Program-made: the position numbers and the translations under genes
Part shown: piece after piece, positions 54,803-62,401 of the stretch
How positions within the stretch are numbered: the stretch's first letter is position 1
Layout of the letters: every line of letters begins with the position of its first letter
Notes under the pieces: model-generated
What the model was told of the DNA's origin: nothing
Database searches by the model: none
Seen by the model: only the letters and a program-made list of their open reading frames with translations
Source of the DNA: UBA6059 sp964351595
Lineage (GTDB): Bacteria; Bacteroidota; Bacteroidia; Cytophagales; Cyclobacteriaceae
Assembly (NCBI GenBank): GCA_964351595.1
Contig: CAYGOT010000009.1
Coordinates: 38,346 to 102,345 of the forward strand
Direction of reading: 5' to 3'
DNA: 64,000 bases

Positions 54803-54830
54803 TTGATTGTGGTCAGAATGTATATTTTTG
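54803..54830 (+). promoter_or_regulatory. Candidate promoter of the AGCS symporter
   Basis: TTG at 54803-54805, 17-base spacer, TATTTTTG at 54823-54830: both boxes of the Bacteroidota promoter (TTG-N17/23-TAnnTTTG). The ATG is 26 bp downstream. Confidence 0.5.
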
Positions 54831-54855
54831 TTGGCTTCTAAACCAAAACTATAAT

Positions 54856-56526
54856 ATGCTGCAGATCAATGATTTCCTATCGCTAATAGATAGTTACATC
54901 GGAAGTTCCTGGTGGTTTCCATACGCTTTGCTAGGAACTGGCCTTTTTTTTACCATCTATCTTGGGTTTCCTCAGATAAGATATTTCCGATTTGCGTTCA
55001 AAGTAGTCAGCGGAAAGTTTGATAAGGAGGGAGATGAAGGAGATACATCACATTTTCAAGCCCTAACTACAGCTCTGTCAGGAACTGTTGGAACAGGAAA
55101 TATTGCTGGGGTGGCTCTTGCTGTTCATGTAGGTGGACCGGCAGCCCTATTTTGGATGTTAGCAACTGCGGCCGTTGGTATGTGCACAAAGTTTGTTGAG
55201 GTAACACTTTCACATAAATACAGAGAGAAGACTGAAGATGGCAGTATGGCGGGTGGCCCTATGTACTACATGAAGAACAAGCTAAACATGAAATGGCTTG
55301 GAATTTTATTTGCCATTGCTACAGTATTATCCTCTTTTGGAACTGGAAGCCTTCCTCAGATCAATAGCATTGCAGATTCTATGAATTCTGTTTTTGGACT
55401 CGATGAAATGTTAGTTGGGGGTATTCTGGCCGTTCTTCTTGGCTTTGTGATCATCGGTGGAATAAAGAGAATTGCAGCAGTTACCGAGAAGCTTGTTCCT
55501 GGAATGGCAATTTTGTATTTCGTAGGAGCCTTTGCTGTTATTTTTAGTAATCTGGGAAACGTCGTTCCTTCGTTTCTCTCCATTTTTTCTGATCTATTCA
55601 GCGGCACTGCTGCTACAGGAGGTTTTTTAGGAGGCACAATAAGCCTTGCTTTTAGTAAAGGCGTAAATAGGGGGTTGTTCTCAAATGAAGCGGGTCAAGG
55701 TTCTGCGCCAATTGCACATGCCTCAGCAAAAGGGCATGAACCTGTATCAGAGGGTTTTGTAGCAATACTGGAGCCTTTCATAGACACCATCGTTATTTGC
55801 ACTATAACCGGATTGGTTCTTCTTTCTTCTGGAGTATGGAATGAAAAACATTCGAACACATTCGACTTGACGGATATCTATGTTCTTGAAAATAGAGTGG
55901 ATGTTGATAGTAGGGATGGTCGTTTGAACATAATAAATCATGTTGAAAAAGTGGCTGATGCAGATCTTTATAATGGTTTGGTTAATGTTGAGTCCGGAAA
56001 AATAACAACAGATGTCTTGTTCATTCATGCGAGATCACTCGCTGAAAATGTTGTGGTCAAACTGAACGAGAACTCTTTCTCAGGTAGTATAAGCATAAAA
56101 GACGGTAAGCCTCAAGGTGATCATACCTTCACAGGAGAGTCGCTCGTTCACAGCGCTTCCTTGACTACAATAGCCTTTACCCGCGGTTTCTTGGGAGAAT
56201 ATGGTAAGTATATTGTAGTATTTGGACTTTTAATGTTTGCGTTTAGCACAGCCATCTCTTGGTCATATTACGGGGATAGGGCTATGACTTTTATTTTCGG
56301 AAGCGGTTCGGTTGTCTATTATAGAATAGTCTATGTTATTGCTTTTTTCTTAGCTGCATTTACTGACACAACCATAATATGGACTCTATCGGGCATTACA
56401 ATTGCCGTTATGACCATTCCCAATTTGATTGGTATAATTTTACTGCGGAAGGATATGAAATCGACTGTTAACGAGTACTGGATCGATTTCAAGAAGGACT
56501 GGCCTGATGAAAAAACGCCAGAGTAA
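54856..56526 (+). CDS. Alanine/glycine:cation symporter (AGCS family)
   Basis: 556 residues from the ATG at 54856, which fits the family N-terminus and lies behind a good promoter; the open frame further upstream is spurious. AGCS signatures are SGTVGTGNIAGVA at 75-87 and NRGLFSNEAGQGSAPIAHAS at 271-290. It imports alanine or glycine with sodium. About 100 residues (328-435) not found in typical members interrupt the loop after SGVWNE and are rich in beta-type residues. The DNA looks more AT-rich than the neighbourhood, and no copy of the iterated motif occurs in it. Confidence 0.9.
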   Translation: MLQINDFLSLIDSYIGSSWWFPYALLGTGLFFTIYLGFPQIRYFRFAFKVVSGKFDKEGDEGDTSHFQALTTALSGTVGTGNIAGVALAVHVGGPAALFWMLATAAVGMCTKFVEVTLSHKYREKTEDGSMAGGPMYYMKNKLNMKWLGILFAIATVLSSFGTGSLPQINSIADSMNSVFGLDEMLVGGILAVLLGFVIIGGIKRIAAVTEKLVPGMAILYFVGAFAVIFSNLGNVVPSFLSIFSDLFSGTAATGGFLGGTISLAFSKGVNRGLFSNEAGQGSAPIAHASAKGHEPVSEGFVAILEPFIDTIVICTITGLVLLSSGVWNEKHSNTFDLTDIYVLENRVDVDSRDGRLNIINHVEKVADADLYNGLVNVESGKITTDVLFIHARSLAENVVVKLNENSFSGSISIKDGKPQGDHTFTGESLVHSASLTTIAFTRGFLGEYGKYIVVFGLLMFAFSTAISWSYYGDRAMTFIFGSGSVVYYRIVYVIAFFLAAFTDTTIIWTLSGITIAVMTIPNLIGIILLRKDMKSTVNEYWIDFKKDWPDEKTPE

Positions 56527-56534
56527 AGAACGAC

Positions 56535-56562
56535 AAAGGGAGCATTTGCTCCCTTTTTTTTA
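56535..56562. terminator. Bidirectional terminator
   Basis: AAAGGGAGC (56535-56543), loop ATTT, GCTCCCTTT (56548-56556), then T6. It lies between the AGCS gene and the convergent S9 peptidase gene and reaches the stop codon of the latter. Confidence 0.8.
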
Positions 56563-58614
56563 TTGCTCCTCGAAGGGCAGTATGATCTCCTCACCCCAGA
56601 TGTACTTTCCAAACCATTGCCAGTTGTGCCAGATAGCTGCCAAGCGCTCCTTGGGTTTGGTGATGCCATGGCCAAAGCCTTTATAGACGATCAGCTCAGT
56701 AGGCACACCTACATCTTGCAGACCCTGGTATAGCTCGTAAGCATTGGGGATGGGTACTCGCTTATCAAACTCGCCATGCTGGATGAGCGTGGGTGTCGTA
56801 GCGTTGTTGATATTGGTCATCGGAGAGGTCTTGGCATAAATCTCAGGGTCACTCCATGGCGTGGCTTTGAGATACTGCCTTGTAAAAGGATGGATATCCG
56901 TATTGACATAGTAGGTCATCCAGTTGCTGATGCCTGCACCATTCGAGATGGCCTTGAACCGATTGGTGTTGGTAGTAAGGAAAGCAGAGATATAGCCGCC
57001 CTGGCTCCAGCCCATGCTGCCCATACGATCTTCATCGACAAAGCCCTGATCGATGAGATAATCTACCCCGGACATTACATCCCAGGCATCACCTACGCCG
57101 AGATTTTTTACATTCAAGGATCGGAACGCTTCTCCATAACCTGCTGAGCCCCGATAGTTAGGACGTAGGATGACCGCACCTTTGGCCAGCCATTGATTGA
57201 TTGGATAAACGTAGCTCAGGACTGGGGTAGGTCGATCTACCCCGGTTGGACCACCATGGATCACCACGAGCAGTGGATATTTTTTGCTCGGGTCAAAGTC
57301 AGCCGGCTTGTGTAGCACACCTTCTATGGTCGCTCCATCTTCACTTTTCCATGAGACTACTTCTGATGTCCCAAGCGTCCAGTCAGAGATTTGCTCATTG
57401 AAGTCGGTTACTTTCCTGAGCACGGGTTTTCCGGTAGGCGAGTGGTAAACCTCATCAATATCATCATAGTTCTGACCTCTCAATGCGAGGTACTCCCCAT
57501 TTCCCGATAGGGAGTAGTTGTAAATATTATCAGGTTTGGTAAGTACAGCAGTTGATGTTTTTTTCTTCCAGTCGTACTTGTAGAGATATTGCTTGGTTTT
57601 TTGCCTTGCAAGAAAGTAGAGATGATCATTTCGCCACTCCATAGCCCTTATGTCTTCATCTATACCCAGATCGACAATGGTTGATTCGCCACCAGCGGCT
57701 GGTATGGTTTTCACTACACTGTTGGTGTAGAAGATGGCTGTCATATCACCATTCGATGTGAGGTATGCGATCTGCCGACCATCGGGTGACCACTCGGGAC
57801 TTGCATCCGGCCCGGGGCTGCTTACCAGCGAATTGATGGATTGATCTGAGAGCGTTACTACCGAAATATCAGCCTGCATAAAATCCGGAATAGCCGTAGA
57901 AGGCTGATGGCTGAACGCAATCTTGCTACCATCGGGTGACCAATCAAAATCGCCGACCGTATAGCTGAGATCTGTGGTCAATTGCACCGATTCCGGTAGG
58001 GAAATACAGGTCACAGTGGAGTCGGACTTGTCACAGTGTGTCTGGCTGGGTTGTGGGATATTCGCCGGATCAAAGGCAATGTAGAACAAGTGGTTCTGTA
58101 CAAGTTCCTTGTCCTCTACTGCATACTTTCCAAAGGCGTCCTCCCTGGACTTGGTAAGTTCTTTGTCCTTGATGGGCTTGGTGAAGGCGATCTTATGGGC
58201 ATTTGGTGCCCAGGAGAAGCTGCCTATTCCCTCTTCCTCATCGGTCACAGGGAGCGCTTCTCCACCGCTAACGCGAATGACGTGAATCTGTGATTTGTTG
58301 CCGCGATCAGCGGAAAATGCCAGGTACTTGCTATCATGCGACCACTCCGGTCCGGTACTGCTTCCATCTTTGGTGTAGGTCAGTTGGAAGGGTTCGTCCA
58401 TCCCGTTGTAAAGCCAAATCTCAGTATCGTAGCGGTTGTTTTCCCAGTCGGTTGAGCGGACGTGATACGCTATCATTTTTCCATTTGGTGAGATGATAGG
58501 ACTTGAGGGCGCCTGAAGGGAAAGTACCTGCTCAAAGCTTGGGCCGGGTACTTGTGCGAAACTGCCGGTTATAAGACAAATCGCTGCGATAGTGGCAAGG
58601 GTCTTTATATTCAT
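56560..58614 (-). CDS. S9 family serine peptidase (prolyl oligopeptidase type)
   Basis: 684 residues from the ATG at 58614 with a signal peptide (TLATIAAICLITGSFAQ). The first two-thirds form a beta-propeller (PIISPNGKMIAYHV, FDWSPDGSKIAFS, PEWSPDGRQIAYL). The hydrolase domain has Ser537 (GWSQGG), Asp617 (GEFDKR) and His649 (GHG). It is probably a secreted dipeptidyl or oligopeptidase. Convergent with the AGCS gene and divergent from msrP. Iterated-motif copies at 57431, 57504 and 57993. Confidence 0.92.
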   Translation of the reverse strand: MNIKTLATIAAICLITGSFAQVPGPSFEQVLSLQAPSSPIISPNGKMIAYHVRSTDWENNRYDTEIWLYNGMDEPFQLTYTKDGSSTGPEWSHDSKYLAFSADRGNKSQIHVIRVSGGEALPVTDEEEGIGSFSWAPNAHKIAFTKPIKDKELTKSREDAFGKYAVEDKELVQNHLFYIAFDPANIPQPSQTHCDKSDSTVTCISLPESVQLTTDLSYTVGDFDWSPDGSKIAFSHQPSTAIPDFMQADISVVTLSDQSINSLVSSPGPDASPEWSPDGRQIAYLTSNGDMTAIFYTNSVVKTIPAAGGESTIVDLGIDEDIRAMEWRNDHLYFLARQKTKQYLYKYDWKKKTSTAVLTKPDNIYNYSLSGNGEYLALRGQNYDDIDEVYHSPTGKPVLRKVTDFNEQISDWTLGTSEVVSWKSEDGATIEGVLHKPADFDPSKKYPLLVVIHGGPTGVDRPTPVLSYVYPINQWLAKGAVILRPNYRGSAGYGEAFRSLNVKNLGVGDAWDVMSGVDYLIDQGFVDEDRMGSMGWSQGGYISAFLTTNTNRFKAISNGAGISNWMTYYVNTDIHPFTRQYLKATPWSDPEIYAKTSPMTNINNATTPTLIQHGEFDKRVPIPNAYELYQGLQDVGVPTELIVYKGFGHGITKPKERLAAIWHNWQWFGKYIWGEEIILPFEEQ

Positions 58615-58667
58615 GGGATCATTGGTTATCTTCATTGATCCACTCAAAATGCTAAAAATAAACGAAT

Positions 58668-59693
58668 ATGGCTAATATAATTATCCCCAAGGCTTGGCAA
58701 ATCAGGGGCCTTCGGCCTACTGAAGAATCGGACTATTACAATCGCCGGGAGATTCTCAAGCGACTTGGTATAGCCACCGGAGGATTGCTGGCGGCAGCTC
58801 CTCTGATCAATGCCTGTAGCCCTGCTGCAGAGAAAAAAGCTGTGGAGGAGACAGCCGCTGAGCCCATCACAACCAAGGCGGGAGATTTTTCCTTTGAGGG
58901 CGTTAACCAATATTTCCCAGCCATTCGCAACGAGAAATATACTATTGATCGTCCTCTTACCGACGAGGAGATTGCTACTACCCACAATAATTTCTACGAG
59001 TTTATCACGCCTGGTGATCCTGATATTTACAATGTGCATGAGCATGTGGATCAGTTTGATACGAGCGAGTGGGAGATAGAAGTGACCGGCTTAGCAGCCA
59101 AAACGGGGAAGTTCGATTTGGCTGACTGGATCAAGCGATTTGGTCAGGAGGAGCGGGTGTATCGATTCCGTTGTGTGGAGCGGTGGTCGATGGCTGTGCC
59201 CTGGACAGGTTTCCCTCTAGCGCAATTGGTTAAGTACCTGGAGCCGGGCAATGACGCTAAATTCATCCGGTTCTACTCAGCAAGTCGTCCTGAGCAGATG
59301 CCTGGTGTCAAGAACCAGGATTGGTATCCATGGCCCTACACAGAGGGATTGCGAATGGATGAGGCGATGAACGAGTTGGCGATGTGTGTGACGGGTATCT
59401 ATGGAAAAGTACTTCCAAAGCAGCACGGTGCTCCGATGCGCATCATCACTCCCTGGAAGTATGGCTACAAGAATCCCAAATCTATTGTGAAGATTGAGTT
59501 CACCGATCAGCAGCCCGACACGTTCTGGAATACCATCCGACCTGATGAGTACCCCTTTTTAAGTAATGTCGATCCCGAGGTGCCGCATCCACGTTGGTCT
59601 CAGGCTGTAGAGAAGATGATCCCTGACGGGGAGGAGCGACCTACCTTAAAGTACAATGGGTATGGGGAGTTGGTTGGGGCGTTGTATAGCTGA
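58668..59693 (+). CDS. msrP: Molybdopterin-dependent methionine sulfoxide reductase subunit
   Basis: 341 residues. A twin-arginine motif (NRREILKRLG, Arg26-Arg27) begins the leader; an Ala/Gly-rich stretch and a lipobox-like Ala-Cys at about 49-50 follow. The Mo-ligand Cys169 is in RCVERW, and KYGYKNPKSI is the usual SUOX-fold C-terminal block. MsrP reduces methionine sulfoxide in periplasmic proteins. The heme-binding membrane partner MsrQ is not adjacent, so electrons may come from another donor. Confidence 0.9.
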   Translation: MANIIIPKAWQIRGLRPTEESDYYNRREILKRLGIATGGLLAAAPLINACSPAAEKKAVEETAAEPITTKAGDFSFEGVNQYFPAIRNEKYTIDRPLTDEEIATTHNNFYEFITPGDPDIYNVHEHVDQFDTSEWEIEVTGLAAKTGKFDLADWIKRFGQEERVYRFRCVERWSMAVPWTGFPLAQLVKYLEPGNDAKFIRFYSASRPEQMPGVKNQDWYPWPYTEGLRMDEAMNELAMCVTGIYGKVLPKQHGAPMRIITPWKYGYKNPKSIVKIEFTDQQPDTFWNTIRPDEYPFLSNVDPEVPHPRWSQAVEKMIPDGEERPTLKYNGYGELVGALYS

Positions 59694-59710
59694 TTAATAA
59701 TTAACCCCCT

Positions 59711-59750
59711 CCATCATCAACAGGTTTTGATGATGGTCTATTTTTTTTAG
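59711..59750 (+). terminator. msrP terminator
   Basis: CCATCATCAA (59711-59720), loop CAGGTT, TTGATGATGG (59727-59736), a 10-bp stem, then TCTATTTTTTTT on the plus strand. Confidence 0.85.
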
Positions 59751-59774
59751 AATTATATTTAACAAAAAGTAAAA

Positions 59775-60110
59775 ATGAGAAAGATTTTAAAGGCCGTTAT
59801 TCATTCTACACTTATTCTGACGATAGGTATTTATCTAAGTGGATGTTATGCTAGTCAGCATGTTGTAGGTACCGGAGGTACATACGCAGGAAATGAGATT
59901 GAAAAATACGATGTAAAGAAAAAGCATTGGTATTTGTTCTGGGGCGCTATGCCATTGGATGATGTGAGCGCACACATGCTCGCTGGCGATGCTCAGAATT
60001 ACACTTCGAGGGAGACCTCTAGCTTTGGAGATATGTGTTTAAGTGCATTAACCTGGGGTATTGCAGCACCTCGTACCATTCGCATTTCTAAGAGCGCAGC
60101 AGAAAAGTAA
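59775..60110 (+). CDS. Small lipoprotein, Bor-like
   Basis: 111 residues. The leader ends in a lipobox (LSGCYAS, Cys23). After it comes KKKHWYLFWGAMP and then LTWGIAAPRTIRI near the C-terminus. The layout (short leader, Lys-rich start, Gly-Ile ending) resembles Bor/Iss-type serum-resistance lipoproteins, but the identity is remote. It stands alone between two terminators. Confidence 0.6.
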   Translation: MRKILKAVIHSTLILTIGIYLSGCYASQHVVGTGGTYAGNEIEKYDVKKKHWYLFWGAMPLDDVSAHMLAGDAQNYTSRETSSFGDMCLSALTWGIAAPRTIRISKSAAEK

Positions 60111-60135
60111 GAGCAACTTTTTATGTGATTAAGCT

Positions 60136-60175
60136 AAAGGCCTCAGTTATTCTTTAATTGGGGCCTTTGTTTTTT
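60136..60175 (+). terminator. Terminator of the Bor-like gene
   Basis: AAAGGCC (60136-60142) pairs with GGCCTTT (60162-60168), followed by GTTTTTT. It lies 25 bp after the stop. Confidence 0.75.
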
Positions 60176-60285
60176 GACTCCACAAGTGAATCAAGGAATG
60201 GCATTTTTTCTGGATACAATACACAGAGTCTGGAATTCAATATTGATTTTTCAATTGATTCGTGCATTTAGGTTTTACACATGAT

Positions 60286-61491
60286 CTAGTTATTCAAACT
60301 TGTTTTGGTCAATAGTTCAATAAAGGCTGATAGGCTAATCACTTCAGTCTCATTTGAGATAGGATACTGGTCTTTTCCCGAGTATATCACAAACTTCCGA
60401 TGGGCACCTATATCATCAGCAGCATGATGATAACTAGCCTTGATTTTTGGAGCCAGAGATCGCTTGATTTCTATCGCCCATACTTCATTGAGAGGGGTTT
60501 CTAGGACAAGGTCGACCTCAGTGCCGTTGGAGGTGCGATAGTAGCTGTGCGTCCAATCATCAGTCAGATGAGTAATGATATTTTCGATAACAAATCCTTC
60601 CCAAGACGATCCAATGACGGGGTGGCCCAAGAGGCTATTCATATCCGGAATATTGAGTAGGCGATGAAGCAGGCCAGTGTCTCTCACAAATACTTTCGGT
60701 GCTTTTACCAGCCGCTTTTTGGTATTGCCATACCACGGCGTAAGCTGTCGGACCATGTAGAGGTCAGTGAGCAGATCGAGATAGTTGCGGATGGTCGTAT
60801 GAGAAGCGTCGAGGCTTTTTCCAAGGTTGGAGAAGTTGATCTGTTGGCCGTTGAGGTGTGCAAGCATGGTCCAAAAGCGTCGCATCTTGGTGGGAGCGAT
60901 ATTGACGCCTAGTTGGGGGATATCTCGCTCTATGTAAGTACGAATGAAATCACTTCTCCAATCCCAACTTTCCTGATCGTCGGCGGCCAGGTAACTGTCA
61001 GGAAATCCACCTCTTAGCCAAAGCTGGTCAGTAAAGTCAGCTGATTGAGCGCCAGATTGCACTTCATTCAGAGTAAACGGGCTCAACTCCAAAAAACGCA
61101 CTCTACCCGCTAATGACTCTGAAGTCTGCTGTAGTAGGTCTCGCGAAGCTGACCCGAGTAACAGAAACTGCCCTGCGCGCTCGCCCTTTTGCTTCCGCTC
61201 GTCGACCAGACCTCTGAGTATGCGAAAGAGCTGTGGCTGATGTTGGATTTCGTCAATGATCGTGAGCTTGCTCTCCTGCTGTCTTAAAAATGCCTCTGCA
61301 TCTGAAAACTTGGCTTGATCCGAATCGAGCTCTAAATCGAAATAGCTTACAGGCTTGTTGATATCTTGTTGTGCTACAGCCTTGGCAAGTGTGGTCTTTC
61401 CGACTTGTCTCGGTCCCAGCAGAGTGACGACTGGCATGGATGTCAGTGCTTTAAGAAGCTTTGGCCTGAGGGTTCTTACTATTGCATTCAC
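60286..61491 (-). CDS. DUF4143-type AAA ATPase
   Basis: 401 residues from the GTG at 61491; the frame continues 18 codons upstream, but those codons lie within the promoter repeats. Walker A GPRQVGKTT at 26-34 and Walker B IIDEIQ are followed by LLGSAS (sensor) and the DUF4143 domain (WLRGGFPDSYLA, SWEGFVIENII, EVDLVLE). Such ATPases are widespread, often strain-variable, with unknown targets. A -7 box ends five bases before the GTG, so the transcript is probably leaderless. The upstream region has the 21-bp inverted repeat. Confidence 0.87.
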   Translation of the reverse strand: MNAIVRTLRPKLLKALTSMPVVTLLGPRQVGKTTLAKAVAQQDINKPVSYFDLELDSDQAKFSDAEAFLRQQESKLTIIDEIQHQPQLFRILRGLVDERKQKGERAGQFLLLGSASRDLLQQTSESLAGRVRFLELSPFTLNEVQSGAQSADFTDQLWLRGGFPDSYLAADDQESWDWRSDFIRTYIERDIPQLGVNIAPTKMRRFWTMLAHLNGQQINFSNLGKSLDASHTTIRNYLDLLTDLYMVRQLTPWYGNTKKRLVKAPKVFVRDTGLLHRLLNIPDMNSLLGHPVIGSSWEGFVIENIITHLTDDWTHSYYRTSNGTEVDLVLETPLNEVWAIEIKRSLAPKIKASYHHAADDIGAHRKFVIYSGKDQYPISNETEVISLSAFIELLTKTSLNN

Positions 61492-61495
61492 TTTA

Positions 61496-61528
61496 CAAAA
61501 GTATGTAATCTGCAATATTAATTTGCAA
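61496..61528 (-). promoter_or_regulatory. Promoter of the DUF4143 gene
   Basis: Minus strand: TTG at 61528-61526, 22-base spacer, TACTTTTG at 61503-61496, matching TTG-N17/23-TAnnTTTG. The expected transcription start falls at or next to the GTG (61491). Confidence 0.5.
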
Positions 61529-61545
61529 TTTGCATGATAAATCAC

Positions 61546-61594
61546 TTAAAAGTATGCAAATTGAAATATAAACTTTCAAATTGCATACTTTTAA
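61546..61594. repeat. 21-bp inverted repeat
   Basis: Left arm 61546-61566 and right arm 61574-61594 match at 20 of 21 positions as reverse complements around TATAAAC. The core reads AAAAGTATGCAA. A third, degenerate copy of the core (AAAAGTATGTAATCTGCAA, 61497-61515) overlaps the promoter -7 box. The right arm overlaps the stop of the Vms1-like gene. Probably an operator of the DUF4143 gene, or remains of a mobile element. Confidence 0.65.
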
Positions 61595-62247
61595 ACCTCC
61601 AATCCGATTATGTCTTTTACTATTTCCGTATGAGATTCATCAATCTCCAGCAACCCTCCCTGTAGCGACCTGTTGATCTTCATTAGCTCTTCCAACTTTG
61701 GTGTGTTTACGTGGAAGGGGACTTTATACAACCGCTCGTCTTTCTTGTCGAAAGGGCAGGTAAGCTTACTTTGAAATAGATAGGGCCATATGGTCTTGGG
61801 GCAGCTTATGGCTATGCGATCTACACTATATTCCGATAGATAGCTTGTTGATCGTTCATTGATATTCTCAAAAAAGTCGATCGCATTACCCAGCCGCACA
61901 CGAGACCCTGCTTTTGATTTACCTTTGGTCTTGAGGTACTTGAGTTGGCTCATGCCCTGCTTCTTCCTGACCAGATAGGACTTAAGAACTTTGTGACTTA
62001 CGTTTTCTCCTCCCTCGAAGTAGCCGAGGGCTGCATGCCCGGTTTGTACGAGCAGGAGCAGGTAGTTCAGTGGGCGGTCTTCCTGATAATGAAGAGATAT
62101 CGGCAAGCGCAACTGCGCTATTTCTTGTTCCCGGTGCACAAGCTGCAAGGAGTGCTTTTCATGCAGATACAGCATTTCAATTTCCGGATGGGATTTCAGC
62201 TTCTGAAGTAAAGTCTCGACTTGATGTTTGGAAAAATGCTGTTGCAT
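61591..62247 (-). CDS. Vms1-like release factor (VLRF1/eRF1 type)
   Basis: 218 residues from the ATG at 62247; 12 further in-frame codons upstream lie within a hairpin. Residues 62-135 contain LLLLVQTGHAALGYFEGGE and VRKKQGMSQ (93-101), followed by KTKGKSKAGSRVR, the pattern of the catalytic loop in Vms1/ANKZF1 (RKKQGxSQ), with Gln101 in the place of the catalytic Gln. Vms1 releases peptides from peptidyl-tRNA on stalled large ribosomal subunits; the bacterial role would be ribosome rescue, which is inference. No zinc finger or ankyrin region is present. It lies downstream of rny in the same direction. Confidence 0.7.
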   Translation of the reverse strand: MQQHFSKHQVETLLQKLKSHPEIEMLYLHEKHSLQLVHREQEIAQLRLPISLHYQEDRPLNYLLLLVQTGHAALGYFEGGENVSHKVLKSYLVRKKQGMSQLKYLKTKGKSKAGSRVRLGNAIDFFENINERSTSYLSEYSVDRIAISCPKTIWPYLFQSKLTCPFDKKDERLYKVPFHVNTPKLEELMKINRSLQGGLLEIDESHTEIVKDIIGLEV

Positions 62248-62280
62248 AAACACAAAATCCCGACAGGGTAACCATCGGGA
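62248..62280 (-). terminator. Hairpin between rny and the Vms1-like gene
   Basis: On the minus strand TCCCGA, loop of 11, TCGGGA (62280-62258), followed by TTTTGTGTTT, ending where the ATG of the Vms1-like gene begins (62247). Probably ends the rny transcript while allowing read-through. Confidence 0.5.
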
Positions 62281-62300
62281 CATTTAGAGCATAATTAACG

Positions 62301-62380
62301 CTATCAAGATAAGTACCTTTTATCCCTCTCATTGAGAGGGTGAAGGGAGAGGGTTGTATACAAGCCACTTATCTTGATAG
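62301..62380. mobile_element. 80-bp palindromic element (REP/MITE-like)
   Basis: Perfect 14-bp terminal inverted repeats CTATCAAGATAAGT (62301-62314) and ACTTATCTTGATAG (62367-62380) enclose a second hairpin CCCTCTC-ATT-GAGAGGG (62324-62340) and a GGGAGAGGG run. This arrangement is typical of short nonautonomous palindromic elements in Bacteroidota. No transposase is nearby. Confidence 0.55.
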
Positions 62381-62401
62381 CAGAAAAGATTAATATAAAT
62401 C

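Larger units (their letters stand above)
54639..54855. other. Divergent regulatory region upstream of the AGCS symporter
   Basis: No gene is seen in this 217-bp gap. It holds a terminator-like hairpin (54686-54720), a 7-bp hairpin CTAACTA-CTTTCT-TAGTTAG (54751-54770) and a candidate promoter (54803-54830). Confidence 0.5.
846..58000. repeat. Dispersed iterated octamer family TTSCGRTAGS
   Basis: 46 exact 8-bp copies counted by eye. CCGATAGG: 846, 7156, 7625, 10120, 14079, 18492, 27965, 38911, 43330, 50095, 57504; reverse: 17001, 28392, 42982, 45972, 46444. CCGGTAGG: 3544, 4144, 8573, 17174, 19489, 29489, 39283, 40823, 57431, 57993; reverse: 5404, 11854, 22384, 36824, 50641. GCGGTAGC: 2996, 3931, 30238, 45315, 51083; reverse: 5500, 5845, 8706, 18536, 26558, 38545, 39477, 41829, 46232, 48909. 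Numbers are leftmost positions. Chance would give about two per octamer pair in 64 kb. A TT (or TTC) almost always precedes the core. Confidence 0.85.

Noticed and set aside
54598..54855. Upstream extension of the AGCS reading frame
   Set aside because: It lies before the candidate promoter and does not resemble the transporter N-terminus.
61803..61842. Additional copy of the iterated motif (TTCCGATAGATAGC)
   Set aside because: The outer base pair is broken (CCGATAGA), so it was not counted; similar near-matches occur at 24470 and 37640.
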